Positions 47,052-55,230 of a stretch of 64,000 bases of DNA are shown here, in pieces. The stretch comes from CAIWHR01 sp963741355. GTDB lineage: Bacteria > Pseudomonadota > Gammaproteobacteria > Burkholderiales > Casimicrobiaceae. A program made the translations under genes and the position numbers. The stretch covers positions 121,839 through 185,838 of the forward strand of contig CAVUIG010000011.1 in assembly GCA_963741355.1 (NCBI GenBank), given 5' to 3'. Numbering within the stretch: the first letter of the stretch is position 1; the number at the start of each line of letters is the position of its first letter. The notes below the pieces were generated by a model. The model made no database searches. It had not been told where the DNA came from and saw only the letters and a program-made list of their open reading frames with translations.

Positions 47052-48204
47052 GGCGGTACCAGTCGTAGAGGATCGACGCGGCGATGCCGGCAGCGCGGAC
47101 GTCGCGGGGCACAAGAGCCCGGGCATTGGCAAGACGCTCCAGCATGTTTCGTCCGTTGCGTGGCCAGGCGATCGAATCGCCGTTGAGGTAGAGGCGACGC
47201 TCATCGTAGAGCAGTTGCGAGCGCGTGTCCAAGCGCACGCCGTTGCGCAAGGCGGCGGCGGCGAACGCCGCGCGTGACTGCGGACGGGCCGGCGGATCGA
47301 ACGAGACCGCTCCCTTGGGCTCGGTGAGCCAGCAGCCGAGGAACTCGTCGATGGTATCCACGTTCCAGCGGATCTCCCGCAGCATCGCCGCGCATTTGCG
47401 GCGCATGGCGGGAGCGATCCGCGCGGGCGCGCCCGTGGGCTTCAGGTCCGGGTCGGCGTAGCGTCCTGGAACGTCGAGCCGGTCGCGCAGGAAGTCGAGG
47501 AACGCCGTCGCGAGCTCGGTCGCCGACGCCGCGCGAAATCCGATCGAATACGTCGTGCACCGTTCCAGCGCGATGCCGTCGTGCGCGTATTGCGGCGGCA
47601 GGTACAGCATGTCGCCGGGCTCGAGAACCGCGTCGTGCGTCGGCGCGAATCGCCGCAGGATCTTGAGCGGCAGTCCCGGCTTCAGGCGCAAGTCGTCCTG
47701 CCGCCCGTAGCGCCAGCGGCGCCGCCCCGGACCCTGCAGCAGGAACACGTCGTACGAGTCGAAATGCGGGCCGACCCCGCCGCCCGGCGCGGCGAGGCTC
47801 ACCATGAGATCGTCGAGCCGCGCGTAGGGAAGGAACGCGAAGCGACGAAGCAACGCGTCGGCCGAAGCGGAGTGCAGGTTCACGCCCTGGATGAGCAGCG
47901 TCCAGCCCTTCGCCGGCAGGCGGGCAAGCTCCGCGCGGCGAAACGGACCGTGCGCGAACGTCCAATCGCGCCCCGTGCGCAGGATGAGCCGCGATTCGAC
48001 GTCGTCACGCTGCGCGAGCGCCACGAGATCACGCTCCGCGAACAGGCCCGCGAACGCGGGCAGCGCGCCGCGCACCAGGAGCGCGTCCTTCTGCCAATGG
48101 CGCGCCAGGAACGAGCCGGCGCGCTGCCCGCCGAGGAGCGCAAGCGCGCCGCGCGGCACCGTCGAATCGGCAGTCGGCGCGACGATGCCGCGCGAGGTTC
48201 GCAT
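47023..48204 (-). CDS. Ribosomal protein uL16 3-hydroxylase (RoxA/YcfD-like)
   Basis: 393 aa Fe(II)/2-oxoglutarate JmjC-type oxygenase. The cupin core has GPHFDSYDVFLLQGPGRRRWRYG, with the first His/Asp of the metal triad, and LYLPPQYAHDGIAL with the last His. FLARHWQKDALLVRGALP is the typical N-terminus. E. coli YcfD hydroxylates Arg81 of ribosomal protein L16. ATG 48204 was chosen because upstream in-frame sequence is Arg-rich and non-conserved. Divergent from slyD. Confidence 0.9.
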   Translation of the reverse strand: MRTSRGIVAPTADSTVPRGALALLGGQRAGSFLARHWQKDALLVRGALPAFAGLFAERDLVALAQRDDVESRLILRTGRDWTFAHGPFRRAELARLPAKGWTLLIQGVNLHSASADALLRRFAFLPYARLDDLMVSLAAPGGGVGPHFDSYDVFLLQGPGRRRWRYGRQDDLRLKPGLPLKILRRFAPTHDAVLEPGDMLYLPPQYAHDGIALERCTTYSIGFRAASATELATAFLDFLRDRLDVPGRYADPDLKPTGAPARIAPAMRRKCAAMLREIRWNVDTIDEFLGCWLTEPKGAVSFDPPARPQSRAAFAAAALRNGVRLDTRSQLLYDERRLYLNGDSIAWPRNGRNMLERLANARALVPRDVRAAGIAASILYDWYRHGFVHADAR

Positions 48205-48327
48205 GGACCGATTATAGCGAGCCGGCGCGCGCCGCGAAGCGCGCCCGAGATCCGCGATGCGTGGGCTACAATGGCGCGGCACCGCGGCGGCGCGGCGCGT
48301 GATGAATGCACCTTCCCCGGAGACCGG

Positions 48328-48816
48328 ATGAAAATCCTAGCCAATACCGTCGTGACCATGACCTTCGAGCTCTTCGACTCGGAAGGCGCGCTGCTGGAGT
48401 CGACGCCGGAGCCGATCACGTACCTGCACGGCGGTCATTCCGGAATGCTGCCGAAGCTCGAGGAGGTGCTGAACGGCAAGAAGGCGGGGGATTCGGTCTC
48501 GGTCGACGTCGAGCCCGCCGACGCGTTCGGCGACTACGATCCGGCGTTGGTCAAGATCGAACCGGTCGACCGGCTCCCGCAGGAAGCCGAAGTCGGCATG
48601 CAGTTCGAGACGTATACGGCCACCGAGACCGATCCGGATGCCGGAATCGTCTACACGATCACCGACATCGCGGACGGGAAAGCGGTGCTCGACGGCAACC
48701 ATCCGTGGGCCGGCAAGCGGTTGCGCTTCGACTGCAGGATCATCGACGTGCGTGCCGCGACGGCGGAGGAAGTCGAGCACGGGCATGTGCACGGCCACGG
48801 CGGCCACCACCACTGA
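48328..48816 (+). CDS. slyD: FKBP-type peptidyl-prolyl isomerase SlyD
   Basis: 162 aa. FKBP catalytic domain interrupted by the IF chaperone domain (about residues 66-125); landmarks TYLHGGHSGMLPKLEEVLNGKKAGD and DGNHPWAGKRLRFD. The C-terminus is His-rich (HGHVHGHGGHHH), a nickel/metal-binding tail as in other SlyD proteins. TACAAT at 48267-48272 may be its -10 box. A palindromic repeat starts two bases after the stop. Confidence 0.94.
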   Translation: MKILANTVVTMTFELFDSEGALLESTPEPITYLHGGHSGMLPKLEEVLNGKKAGDSVSVDVEPADAFGDYDPALVKIEPVDRLPQEAEVGMQFETYTATETDPDAGIVYTITDIADGKAVLDGNHPWAGKRLRFDCRIIDVRAATAEEVEHGHVHGHGGHHH

Positions 48817-48817
48817 G

Positions 48818-48956
48818 AGCCGTCTCCAAAACTGCTGCGCGCCCCGACTGCTTCGTCGTGTCCTCGCGCGGCGCTCGCTGTACGTTCGCGTACTCTTCGG
48901 GCCTCGCTGCGGGCCTCCTCGCGCTCGGGGCTGCTCGCGACGTTTTGGAGACGGCT
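48818..48956. repeat. 139 bp element with 15 bp inverted ends
   Basis: agccgtctccaaaac at 48818-48832 is the exact complement of gttttggagacggct at 48942-48956. The enclosed 109 bp is non-coding. It begins two bases after the slyD stop. It could serve as a weak terminator stem or be a small mobile palindromic element. Confidence 0.7.
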
Positions 48957-49217
48957 TCCCGTCTGTGGGTCTCCAAGACTGCTGCGCGGGCCGGCTGCTT
49001 CGTTGTGTCCTCGCTCGGCGCTCACCGTACGTTCGCGTACACTCGCGCCTCGCTGCGGGCCGCCTCGCTTCGCGGGCTGCTCGCGACGCTTTTCGCTCTC
49101 GATCAGCTACCGTCTGCGCGCTCGCCGGCCTGCTCGCGACGTCTTTGCGTCGATCGCCTCTCCGCTCTCGTCCTCGCGACACTATGCTCGTTCCGCGGTC
49201 TGCCCAGGTGATCCAAT
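48957..49217. repeat. Degenerate copies of the preceding unit
   Basis: Bases from about 48967 (gtctccaagactgctgcgcg) to 49110 repeat the interior of 48818-48956 with roughly 80 percent identity by eye, at a period near 143 bp, including tacgttcgcgtac and ctgctcgcgacg. A shorter third fragment (ctgctcgcgacg at about 49131) follows. No gene is seen here. Confidence 0.65.
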
Positions 49218-49245
49218 GAAAAGCGGCCACCCAGAGGTAGCCGCT
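49218..49245 (-). terminator. Rho-independent terminator, minus strand
   Basis: On the minus strand agcggctacc (49245-49236), loop tctg, ggtggccgct (49231-49222), then TTT and C: a 10 bp stem with one G-U pair. It lies about 40 bases beyond the possible small gene at 49287-49437 and 300 bases beyond mutS, so transcription leaving mutS probably includes that gene. Confidence 0.55.
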
Positions 49246-49286
49246 AGTGTCATCTTCGCTGGGAGCCGAGCTCCCGATCCTCGTTC

Positions 49287-49437
49287 TTAAGCGTCTTTGG
49301 CCTTCGCCTTTCGGCGTACGGCGCCGCGTCTCCGGATTGCTCCTTCGTCGCGCAAGACCTTGCAAACGAGGCTACGCTTGGATGACGGATCCATTCTTTG
49401 CGAAGTCGCGCACACCTGCAACGGGCGCGTCACTCAT
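49287..49437 (-). CDS. Possible small basic protein downstream of mutS, frameshifted as read
   Basis: From ATG 49437 the frame reads MSDAPVAGVRDFAKNGSVIQ, then meets a TAG at 49374; dropping one base there continues ASLVCKVLRDEGAIRRRGAV and ends RRKAKAKDA with TAA at 49287. The result is a 49 aa basic protein. Support: the coding-like continuation, the same +1 break seen in many genes here, and a terminator shortly after. Against: no clear ribosome binding site and no recognised family. Confidence 0.4.
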
Positions 49438-49547
49438 TGCATTGTAAGAAGAGTCCTACAGCAGGGCGACTTCTTGACGGCTCGCCAGCAAGCCCCTGCC
49501 GCTCGCGACCTCCCGATGGTCCGTCGCGGCCCTTTGCTCTGGGTTGA

Positions 49548-52145
49548 TCAGCGTCCCACGAGCTTCCTGAGCTCGTAGAGCGCGGCCAGCGCGTCGCGCG
49601 GCGTCATCGAATCGGGATCGAGATCGGCGAGGCGCACGGCGAGCGCGTCGGAATCATCGCGCGCCTCGTCGGCGGCCGGCGTGTTGGCGCCTGCCGGGGC
49701 GAACAGATCGGATTGCGCGGCGCCGGCCACGTTGAACCGGTCGAGCCGCGCGAGATAGGATTTCGCGCGGCGCACGGCTTCCGCCGGGACCCCCGCGAGC
49801 TTCGCCACCTGCAACCCGTAGCTCCGGTTGGCCGGCCCGTCGGCCGCGGCGTGGAGGAAGACGATGCCGTCGGCGTGCTCGACCGCGTCGAAATGCAGGT
49901 TGGCGCATCCGTCGATTTCCGACGGCAGTGCCGTCAACTCGAAATAGTGTGTCGCGAACAGGGCGAGGCTGCGGTTCTTTTCGGCGAGCTGATGCGCGAT
50001 GGCCCACGCGAGCGCCAGGCCGTCGAAGGTCGACGTGCCGCGCCCGATCTCGTCGATCAGCACGAGGCTCTGCGGCGTCGCTCGGTTGAGGATCGCCGCG
50101 GCCTCCGTCATCTCGACCATGAACGTCGAGCGCCCGCCGGCGAGGTCGTCGGACGAGCCGATGCGCGTGTGAATGGCGTCGAGCGGACCGAGCGAGGCTT
50201 CCGCGGCCGGAACGAACGAGCCGCAGCAGGCCAGCAGCGCGATGACCGCGGCCTGCCGCATGTAGGTCGATTTGCCGCCCATGTTGGGTCCCGTCACGAC
50301 GAGCAGCCGCCGCCCGGGCGAGAGCACGAGGTCGTTCGGAATGAATTCGTCGACCATCTGCTCGACGACCGGATGGCGTCCGCGCCGGATCGTGATGCCG
50401 ATGTCGGCCACGAAGGCGGGCCGTGTGAAATCGAGCGTCGCAGCGCGCTCGGCGAAATCGGCGAGGACGTCGAGCGTCGCGAGCGCGAGGGCGGCACGTT
50501 GGAGAGCGGGGATGGCCGGCGCGAGCTCTGCGACGATCGCTTCGTAGAGGACTTTCTCGCGCGCGAGGGCACGATCCTGCGCCGACAGTGCACGATCCTC
50601 GAATGCCTTCAACTCGGGCGTGATGTAGCGCTCGGCGTTCTTCAGCGTCTGCCGGCGCCGGTAGTCGTCCGGGACGCGTGCGGCGTTCGCGTTGGTGACC
50701 TCGATATAGAAGCCGTGGACCTTGTTGTACTCGACCTTGAGATTGGCGATGCCGCTGCGCTCGCGCTCGCGCGCTTCCAGCGCCACCAGGAACTCGCCGC
50801 AGTTCGCGTCGATGGCGCGGAGCTCGTCGAGATCGGCGTCGTAGCCTGCGGCGATCACGCCGCCGTCGCGGATCTGCGCCGCCGGCTCGGCGGCGATGGC
50901 CCGCTGCAGGAGATCGAGCCAGCGCCCGTCGACGCCGAGGTCGACGGCGAGCTGCTGCGCGAGCGGCGCCGCGACCGCGGCGGCGGCCTGCCGTATCGCG
51001 GGAAGCCGCGCCAGCGTGTCGCGCAGTCCCGCGAGATCGCGCGGCCGTGCCGAGGCGAGCGCGATGCGCGCCGCGATCCGCTCCACGTCCGCGGTCCCGC
51101 CGAGCGGCGACACGATCGTGCGCCGCGCCGCCGCATCAGTGCACCAGGCCGCGACGACGTCGTGCCGCGCGGCGGCCGCTTCCTGGCTGCGCAGCGGATG
51201 CAGCAGCCAGTCACGCAGCAGCCTGCTTCCCGCGGCGGTCGCGCAGTGGTCGAGCAGCGAAAGCAGTGTGGGCGCCGGATCGCCGCGCAGCGTCGCGCAG
51301 ATCTCGAGGTTGCGCCGCGTTGCGGCGTCGAGCTGCAGATAGTCGCTCGTCGTGCGCACCGAGAGCGTTCGCACGTGCGAGAGCTCGGATTGCTGCGTGG
51401 ACGCCGCATATCCCAGCACCGCGCCCGCGGCGCCGAGCGCGAGATCGCGATCGTCGATGCCGAAGGCCGCGAGGTCTTGCGTGCCGAAGTGCCGGCAGAG
51501 TGCGCGGTTGGCCGCCGCCGCGTCGAATTGCCATGCCGGCAGGTTCCTGACCGGCACCGTCACCGCAGGATGCGCGTGAGCGTTGCCCTCGGGGACCAGC
51601 ACTTCGGCGGCGTCGAGCTCGTCCAGCGCCTGCGCTGAATCGGCTGCGCTCACTTCGGCGACTTCGAACGCGCCCGACGCGAGATCGAGCCAGGCGAGCC
51701 CGGTCCGATGCCGGCCCGGATTGACGGCCACGAGCAGCGACGCGCGCTTGGCGTCGAGCAGGTTCGCGTCGGTGACCGTGCCGGGCGTGACGACACGCAT
51801 CACCTTGCGCTCGACCGGGCCCTTGCTCGTCGCCGGATCGCCGATCTGCTCGCAGATCGCCACCGATTCGCCGAGTCGCATCAGCCTCGCGAGATACTGC
51901 TCGACTGCGTGAAACGGCACGCCGGCCATCGGGATGGGCGTTCCGGCCGATTGGCCGCGCGCGGTCAGCGTGATGTCGAGCAGCGTCGAGGCACGGCGCG
52001 CGTCGTCGTAGAAGAGCTCGTAGAAATCGCCCATCCGGTAGAACACCAGCTTGTCCGGATGCTCCGCCTTGGCACGGAGGTACTGCTGCATCATCGGCGT
52101 GTGCGCGGACAGCGGGGCGGCGGAAGGTGCGGGAGCAGCGGACAT
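49548..52145 (-). CDS. mutS: DNA mismatch repair protein MutS
   Basis: 865 aa, in one frame. Mismatch-contacting FYE is in MGDFYELFYDDAR; Walker A GPNMGGKSTYMRQ, the signature STFMVEMTE, Walker B LVLIDEIGRGTSTFDG and ATHYFEL are in the C-terminal ATPase. The length matches the MutS1 family. ATG 52145 (MSAAPAPSAAPLSAHTPMMQ) is preferred; the in-frame extension upstream is not conserved-looking. It is divergent from the ABC importer. Confidence 0.97.
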   Translation of the reverse strand: MSAAPAPSAAPLSAHTPMMQQYLRAKAEHPDKLVFYRMGDFYELFYDDARRASTLLDITLTARGQSAGTPIPMAGVPFHAVEQYLARLMRLGESVAICEQIGDPATSKGPVERKVMRVVTPGTVTDANLLDAKRASLLVAVNPGRHRTGLAWLDLASGAFEVAEVSAADSAQALDELDAAEVLVPEGNAHAHPAVTVPVRNLPAWQFDAAAANRALCRHFGTQDLAAFGIDDRDLALGAAGAVLGYAASTQQSELSHVRTLSVRTTSDYLQLDAATRRNLEICATLRGDPAPTLLSLLDHCATAAGSRLLRDWLLHPLRSQEAAAARHDVVAAWCTDAAARRTIVSPLGGTADVERIAARIALASARPRDLAGLRDTLARLPAIRQAAAAVAAPLAQQLAVDLGVDGRWLDLLQRAIAAEPAAQIRDGGVIAAGYDADLDELRAIDANCGEFLVALEARERERSGIANLKVEYNKVHGFYIEVTNANAARVPDDYRRRQTLKNAERYITPELKAFEDRALSAQDRALAREKVLYEAIVAELAPAIPALQRAALALATLDVLADFAERAATLDFTRPAFVADIGITIRRGRHPVVEQMVDEFIPNDLVLSPGRRLLVVTGPNMGGKSTYMRQAAVIALLACCGSFVPAAEASLGPLDAIHTRIGSSDDLAGGRSTFMVEMTEAAAILNRATPQSLVLIDEIGRGTSTFDGLALAWAIAHQLAEKNRSLALFATHYFELTALPSEIDGCANLHFDAVEHADGIVFLHAAADGPANRSYGLQVAKLAGVPAEAVRRAKSYLARLDRFNVAGAAQSDLFAPAGANTPAADEARDDSDALAVRLADLDPDSMTPRDALAALYELRKLVGR

Positions 52146-52201
52146 GTCGGCGCGATTATAGATCGGCGCCGGGGTGTCCCGGCTGCCATCGCGCGATCGC
52201 G

Positions 52202-52231
52202 TTGTGCGGCGCGCGCGCCGTGGTCTATAGT
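52202..52231 (+). promoter_or_regulatory. Possible sigma-70 promoter of the NMT1-type ABC operon
   Basis: TTGTGC (52202-52207), 18 bases, TATAGT (52226-52231), 51 bases before the substrate-binding-protein ATG. No TPP riboswitch-like motif was seen in the leader, so thiamine control is not supported. Confidence 0.4.
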
Positions 52232-52282
52232 TCGACCGGCATCGCGCCCCGGCAGGGTCCGCGACCGACGGGAGGCCGGGAA

Positions 52283-53284
52283 ATGTTTCGACAGGTTGCA
52301 ATCGCCTTTTGCGTCACGGGGCTGGTGCTCGGCGCGGGCGCGGCCTCAGGCGCCGACAAGGTCACGTTCGCGACGAACTGGAAAGCCGAAGCCGAGCACG
52401 GCGGCTTCTATCAGGCGGTCGCCGACGGCACCTATGCGAAATACGGCCTCGACGTCACGATTCGCGCAGGTGGCCCGCAGAGCAACGAGCGGGCGCTGCT
52501 CGTTGCGGGCAAGGTCGACTTCATCATCGGCGGCAACATGATGCCGGCGCTCTCCGCGGTGAAGGAGGGCATCCCGACCCGCGTCGTCGCCGCGATCATG
52601 CAGAAGGACCCGCAGTGTTTCATGACGCATCCGGGACAGGGCCTCGACACCTGGGAGTCGCTGCGCAAGGCGACGCTTCTGGTCGGCAAGGATGGCTTCG
52701 TCAGCTTCTATCAGTGGATGATCGCCGATTGGGGCTTCACGGAGGCGCAGGTCAGGCCATACCTCTTCAACCCGGCGCCGTTCCTCGCCGACAAGCGCGT
52801 CGCGCAGCAGGGCTACGTGACGGCCGAGCCGTACGCAATCGAGCGGCAGGGCGGATTCAGGCCGAACATCTTCCTGCTCGCCGATTACGGATACGACACG
52901 TATGCGACGACCCTCGAGACCCGCGTCGAACTGATCGAGCGGAATCCGGACCTCGTCCAGCGGTTCGTCGACGCGTCGATCATCGGCTGGTACCGCTATC
53001 TCTACGGCGACAATCGCGCTGCGAACGCGCTCATCAAGCGCGACAACCCGGAGATGGACGACGCGCAGCTCGCCTTCTCGGTCGCCAAGATGAAGGAGTA
53101 CGGCATCGTCGACTCGGGCGATTCGCTGAAGCTCGGCATCGGCGCGATGACCGACGCGCGGCAGAAGAGCTTCTTCGACAAGATGGTCAAGGCGAAGCTC
53201 GCCGATCCGGCGATGGATTATCGCGGAGCCTACACGTTGCGCTTCGTCGACAAGGGCGTGGGCCTCGACACGAAGAAGCCGTGA
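52283..53284 (+). CDS. NMT1/THI5-like ABC substrate-binding protein
   Basis: 333 aa. Signal peptide (MFRQVAIAFCVTGLVLGAGA) then the NMT1-like fold: FATNWKAEAEHGGFYQAVADGTYAKYGLDVTIRAGGPQ and DFIIGGNMMPALSAVKEG. This family binds pyrimidine precursors of thiamine (HMP), taurine, sulfonates or riboflavin-like ligands. NWxAEAEHGGFYQA is closest to the HMP/pyrimidine group, but no thi genes are nearby. Periplasmic. GGGAGG precedes the ATG. First gene of a three-gene importer. Confidence 0.87.
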   Translation: MFRQVAIAFCVTGLVLGAGAASGADKVTFATNWKAEAEHGGFYQAVADGTYAKYGLDVTIRAGGPQSNERALLVAGKVDFIIGGNMMPALSAVKEGIPTRVVAAIMQKDPQCFMTHPGQGLDTWESLRKATLLVGKDGFVSFYQWMIADWGFTEAQVRPYLFNPAPFLADKRVAQQGYVTAEPYAIERQGGFRPNIFLLADYGYDTYATTLETRVELIERNPDLVQRFVDASIIGWYRYLYGDNRAANALIKRDNPEMDDAQLAFSVAKMKEYGIVDSGDSLKLGIGAMTDARQKSFFDKMVKAKLADPAMDYRGAYTLRFVDKGVGLDTKKP

Positions 53285-53321
53285 TCACCGCCACTCCTGT
53301 CGCCGTCCCACGCGCACGCCA

Positions 53322-54107
53322 ATGAACGAGCCGGGTGGCGCGCCGCCGGAGCCGCTGCTGCGGCTGCGGCGCGTGACAAAGCGTTTCGGCACCGGTACCG
53401 TCGCGCTGGCCGATTTCGATCTCGACGTCGACGCGGGAGAATTCGTCACGCTGCTGGGTCCGTCCGGCTGCGGCAAGAGCACCGTGCTGCGCCTCGTCGC
53501 GGGGCTCGCCGTCCCGACGGCCGGCACGATCGAGTGGAGAGGCGACCACGCCGCAACGGGCGGGCGGCAACTCGACTTCGTGTTCCAGGAACCGACGCTG
53601 ATGCCGTGGGCGACGGTGGAAGCGAATGTCGCTCTGCCGTTGCGCCTCGCCGGTGCCGACCGGAGTGAGATCGGATCGCGCGTGCACGACGCGCTTGAGC
53701 GCGTCGGTCTCGTGTCCTTCGCAGCGGCATACCCCCGCGAGCTCTCCGGCGGGATGAAGATGCGCGTGTCGATCGCGCGGGCGCTGGTCACGCGGCCGCG
53801 CGTGCTGCTGCTCGACGAGCCCTTCGCCGCGCTGGACGAGATCACGCGTTTCCGCCTCAACGACGACCTCCTGGAACTGCGGCGCAGCGAAGGGTGGACC
53901 GTCGTGTTCGTCACGCACAGCGTGTACGAGGCGGTCTACCTTTCGAGCCGGATTGTCGTGATGCGACAGGGCAGCGTCGCGAGCGTGCATCTCCTCACGC
54001 CGCCGCCCGCGCGCGACGAGGCGTTTCGCGCCTCGGCGGACTATCTCGCGGCCTGCCGCGAGATCTCGGCGGCGCTGGGCGCGGCGATGGGGCAGCGGGT
54101 CGCATGA
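53322..54107 (+). CDS. ABC transporter ATP-binding protein (SsuB/TauB-like)
   Basis: 261 aa. Walker A GPSGCGKSTVLRLVAG, Q-loop FVFQEPTLMPWATVEANV, signature LSGGMKMRVSIARAL, Walker B VLLLDEPFAALDEITR and H-loop VTHSVYEAVY. QEPTLMPW is typical of the nitrate/taurine/HMP importer branch. ATG is 37 bases after the binding-protein stop; its own stop overlaps the permease ATG. Confidence 0.93.
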   Translation: MNEPGGAPPEPLLRLRRVTKRFGTGTVALADFDLDVDAGEFVTLLGPSGCGKSTVLRLVAGLAVPTAGTIEWRGDHAATGGRQLDFVFQEPTLMPWATVEANVALPLRLAGADRSEIGSRVHDALERVGLVSFAAAYPRELSGGMKMRVSIARALVTRPRVLLLDEPFAALDEITRFRLNDDLLELRRSEGWTVVFVTHSVYEAVYLSSRIVVMRQGSVASVHLLTPPPARDEAFRASADYLAACREISAALGAAMGQRVA

Positions 54108-54925
54108 GCTCGGGCGCCACCTACGGCGCACCGCAGCGGCGGCGCACGTCGCGCGCCAAGGTCCTGCTGCCCATCGCAACCGCCTGCGCCGGATTGCTCG
54201 CGTGGCAGCTGGTGGTGACAGTGTTCGCGATTCCGCATTACATCCTGCCCGGGCCTTGGCTCGTCGCGGCGACGCTGTGGTCGGATTGGGGAACGCTCTG
54301 GCCGGCGCTCCTGGTGACGCTCGAGGTGACCTTCCTCGCGCTCGCGGCGGCGGCAGCGGGCGGCGTCGCGCTCGCGCTCCTGTTCGCGCAGTCGAAGTGG
54401 ATCGAGCACTCGCTCTTTCCTTACGCGGTCGTGCTGCAGGTGACGCCGATCATCGCGATTGCGCCGCTGATCCTCATCTACGTCGACAATACGCATGTCG
54501 CGCTCGTGCTGTGCGCGTGGATCGTCGCGTTCTTCCCGATCCTCGCCAACACGACGCTAGGGCTCAACAGCGCCGACCACAATCTCGTCGACCTGTTCCG
54601 GCTGCACGGCGCGACGCGCTGGCAGACGCTGCGGTATCTGCGAATTCCGACGGCGCTGCCTTATTTCCTCGGCGGGTTGCGCATCGCCGGCGGGCTCGCG
54701 CTGATCGGCGCCGTGGTCGCCGAATTCACTGCCGGCACCGCGGGGCGCGGGGCCGGCCTCGCGTTCCGGATTCTCGAGGCCGGCTACCGGCTCAACATTC
54801 CGCGGATGTTCGCGGCGCTCGCGCTCATCACCGCGTCGGGGATCGCGATCTTCGCGGCGTTGACGGCGCTCTCGCACTTCGCCTTGCGGCGCTGGCACGA
54901 GAGCGCAGTGACCCGCGATGCCTGA
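54104..54925 (+). CDS. ABC transporter permease (SsuC/TauC-like)
   Basis: 273 aa with six TM segments and the importer EAA loop (GLNSADHNLVDLFRLHGATRWQTLRYLRIPTALPYFLGGLRIA). ATGA overlap with the ATPase gene. It completes the importer. Seven bases after its stop a family B MITE-like element begins. Confidence 0.92.
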   Translation: MSSGATYGAPQRRRTSRAKVLLPIATACAGLLAWQLVVTVFAIPHYILPGPWLVAATLWSDWGTLWPALLVTLEVTFLALAAAAAGGVALALLFAQSKWIEHSLFPYAVVLQVTPIIAIAPLILIYVDNTHVALVLCAWIVAFFPILANTTLGLNSADHNLVDLFRLHGATRWQTLRYLRIPTALPYFLGGLRIAGGLALIGAVVAEFTAGTAGRGAGLAFRILEAGYRLNIPRMFAALALITASGIAIFAALTALSHFALRRWHESAVTRDA

Positions 54926-54932
54926 GCGCTAA

Positions 54933-55230
54933 GGAACCTCTGAACAAGTCCCGCGCGGTTGCGCTGCAACGCCAAATGCGGATGACTGCGCGACGCGCGA
55001 CGAAGGTCGTAGTCCACACTACGATGCCGAGGAGCGCGGCAAAGCAGGCGCCGCATTTGGCAGCAGCCCGGAGGGACGGGGTTTTTCGGGCGGTCTGCTC
55101 ATTTTGGTAAATGAGCGCGAGGCTTGCTAAGGGGGCCGGCCATTAGCTTCGCCTCGCCTCATTTGGCAACTGAGGCATCCCATCCCGAAAATTCCCCGTC
55201 GCAATCGTGTGCGACTTGTTCAGAGGTTCC
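54933..55230. mobile_element. MITE-like element, family B, copy 2
   Basis: 298 bp element with the same perfect 18 bp inverted ends as 7922-8218 (ggaacctctgaacaagtc at 54933-54950; complement at 55213-55230) and high identity throughout. It is flanked by a 3 bp direct repeat TAA (54930-54932 and 55231-55233), the expected target duplication for a TNA-specific IS5-type (IS1031 group) transposase. No transposase ORF. It lies between the convergent permease and DUF4397 genes. Confidence 0.92.

Noticed and set aside
52146..52282. TPP riboswitch upstream of the NMT1-type ABC importer
   Set aside because: The conserved CTGAGA and ACCTGA elements are absent from the 137 bp leader.
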